Shown here piece after piece: positions 6,329 to 6,702 of a stretch of DNA of 6,702 bases (its first letter is position 1; the number at the start of each line of letters is the position of its first letter). Origin of the DNA: Euryarchaeota archaeon UBA242 (lineage in GTDB: Archaea > Thermoplasmatota > Poseidoniia > Poseidoniales > Poseidoniaceae); NCBI GenBank assembly GCA_002499015.1, contig DAJY01000074.1, positions 1 through 6,702 on the forward strand, in the 5' to 3' direction. The position numbers and the translations under genes are program-made. Under the pieces are notes generated by a model. The model made no database searches, had not been told where the DNA came from, and saw nothing but the letters and a program-made list of their open reading frames with translations.

Positions 6329-6702
6329 ATGACTGATGACAAAGTCAAAAGTGGTGGAGAAATGTGGGACCAACGCTTTTCTTCAGAGGAATATGCATAT
6401 GGTAAAGAAGCAAATATTTGGTTGAGTGAACGCATCTCCCAAATCAATCCACCTCCTCATAATCGGGCATTATTCCCTGCTGATGGTGAAGGAAGAAATG
6501 CAGTATGGGCGGCAACAATTGGTTGGAATAGCGAGGTGTTTGACCTATCGAGTGTTGGTAAACAAAAATGCCAACTATTGGCCGAAGAGCATGGAGTCAC
6601 TGTCAACTACGAAGTTGATGATTTAGAGTTGAGGAGATTTCCAGATAAAGTATTCGATCTAATTGCTTGTTCATGGTTTCATACTCCGAGTGAGATAAGA
6701 AA
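6329..6702 (+). CDS. Class I SAM-dependent methyltransferase (TehB-like), 3' partial
   Basis: The frame is open from ATG 6329 to the window edge (124 codons visible). The N-terminus MWDQRFSSEEYAYGKEAN matches the WDxRY-YxYG-PN signature of a common small methyltransferase family often annotated as TehB-like. It is followed by motif I as ADGEGRNAVWAA (about residues 49-60), an acidic motif II region (VFDLSS) and ACSWFHTPSEIR (113-124), equivalent to the usual SIFCHLPPxxR segment. The fold binds S-adenosylmethionine; the methyl acceptor is unknown and a tellurite role should not be assumed. GAGG at 6318-6321 lies 7 nt before ATG 6329, which favours this start. An in-frame ATG at 6323 would overlap the NFACT stop as ATGA. 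The 2-bp gap implies co-transcription and possibly translational coupling with NFACT. In motif I the Gly usually before GEGRN is Asp here, still compatible with a functional loop. Confidence 0.85.
   Translation, partial: MTDDKVKSGGEMWDQRFSSEEYAYGKEANIWLSERISQINPPPHNRALFPADGEGRNAVWAATIGWNSEVFDLSSVGKQKCQLLAEEHGVTVNYEVDDLELRRFPDKVFDLIACSWFHTPSEIR

Noticed and set aside
6426..6626. Plus-strand open frame near the right edge
   Set aside because: It is out of frame with the methyltransferase, which reads through to the window edge with conserved motifs.
1..6702. CRISPR array, transposon, phage or defence cassette
   Set aside because: No repeat-spacer pattern, transposase, integrase or terminal repeats were seen; all large genes are housekeeping-like.

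Overview
The window looks like an ordinary chromosomal segment of a planktonic euryarchaeon, most likely a Marine Group II/III type (Poseidoniales or relatives, Thermoplasmatota). This rests on the moderately AT-rich sequence, an archaeal-type tRNA-Gln (A1-U72, no encoded CCA), an NFACT protein with an archaeal-style N-terminus, a 2-oxoacid:ferredoxin oxidoreductase, and mostly weak or absent Shine-Dalgarno sites. The assignment is inferred from gene content; no marker gene such as rRNA is present.

Layout, left to right. Positions 1-1001 hold nearly all of a 2-oxoacid (probably 2-oxoglutarate):ferredoxin oxidoreductase beta subunit, cut at its 5' end. Next, on the same strand, is a membrane-anchored protein with a long acidic linker and a C-terminal domain resembling DUF2135/YfaP (1073-1966). 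A tRNA-Gln(CUG) gene follows (2028-2100), then about 140 bp of non-coding DNA with inverted repeats. A small single-pass membrane protein is encoded on the minus strand (2240-2431, possibly to 2476). Divergent from it is a 500-residue fusion of a Nudix hydrolase and a metallo-beta-lactamase-fold hydrolase (2517-4019). After a 132-bp leader with two short hairpins comes a full-length NFACT protein, the RqcH/Rqc2/NEMF family of ribosome-associated quality control (4152-6326). It is followed by the start of a class I SAM-dependent methyltransferase (from 6329), cut at the right edge and tightly coupled to it.

The genes do not form one pathway. The only clear operon-like pair is NFACT plus methyltransferase (2-bp gap, or a 4-bp overlap if the upstream ATG is used). 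I see no mobile element, CRISPR array, phage gene or obvious defence system. The points most worth a second look are the Nudix-MBL fusion with its enlarged Nudix box, the DUF2135-like domain whose predicted topology puts it in the cytoplasm, the small TM protein, and the NFACT-methyltransferase coupling. None of these can be called a new system from sequence alone.
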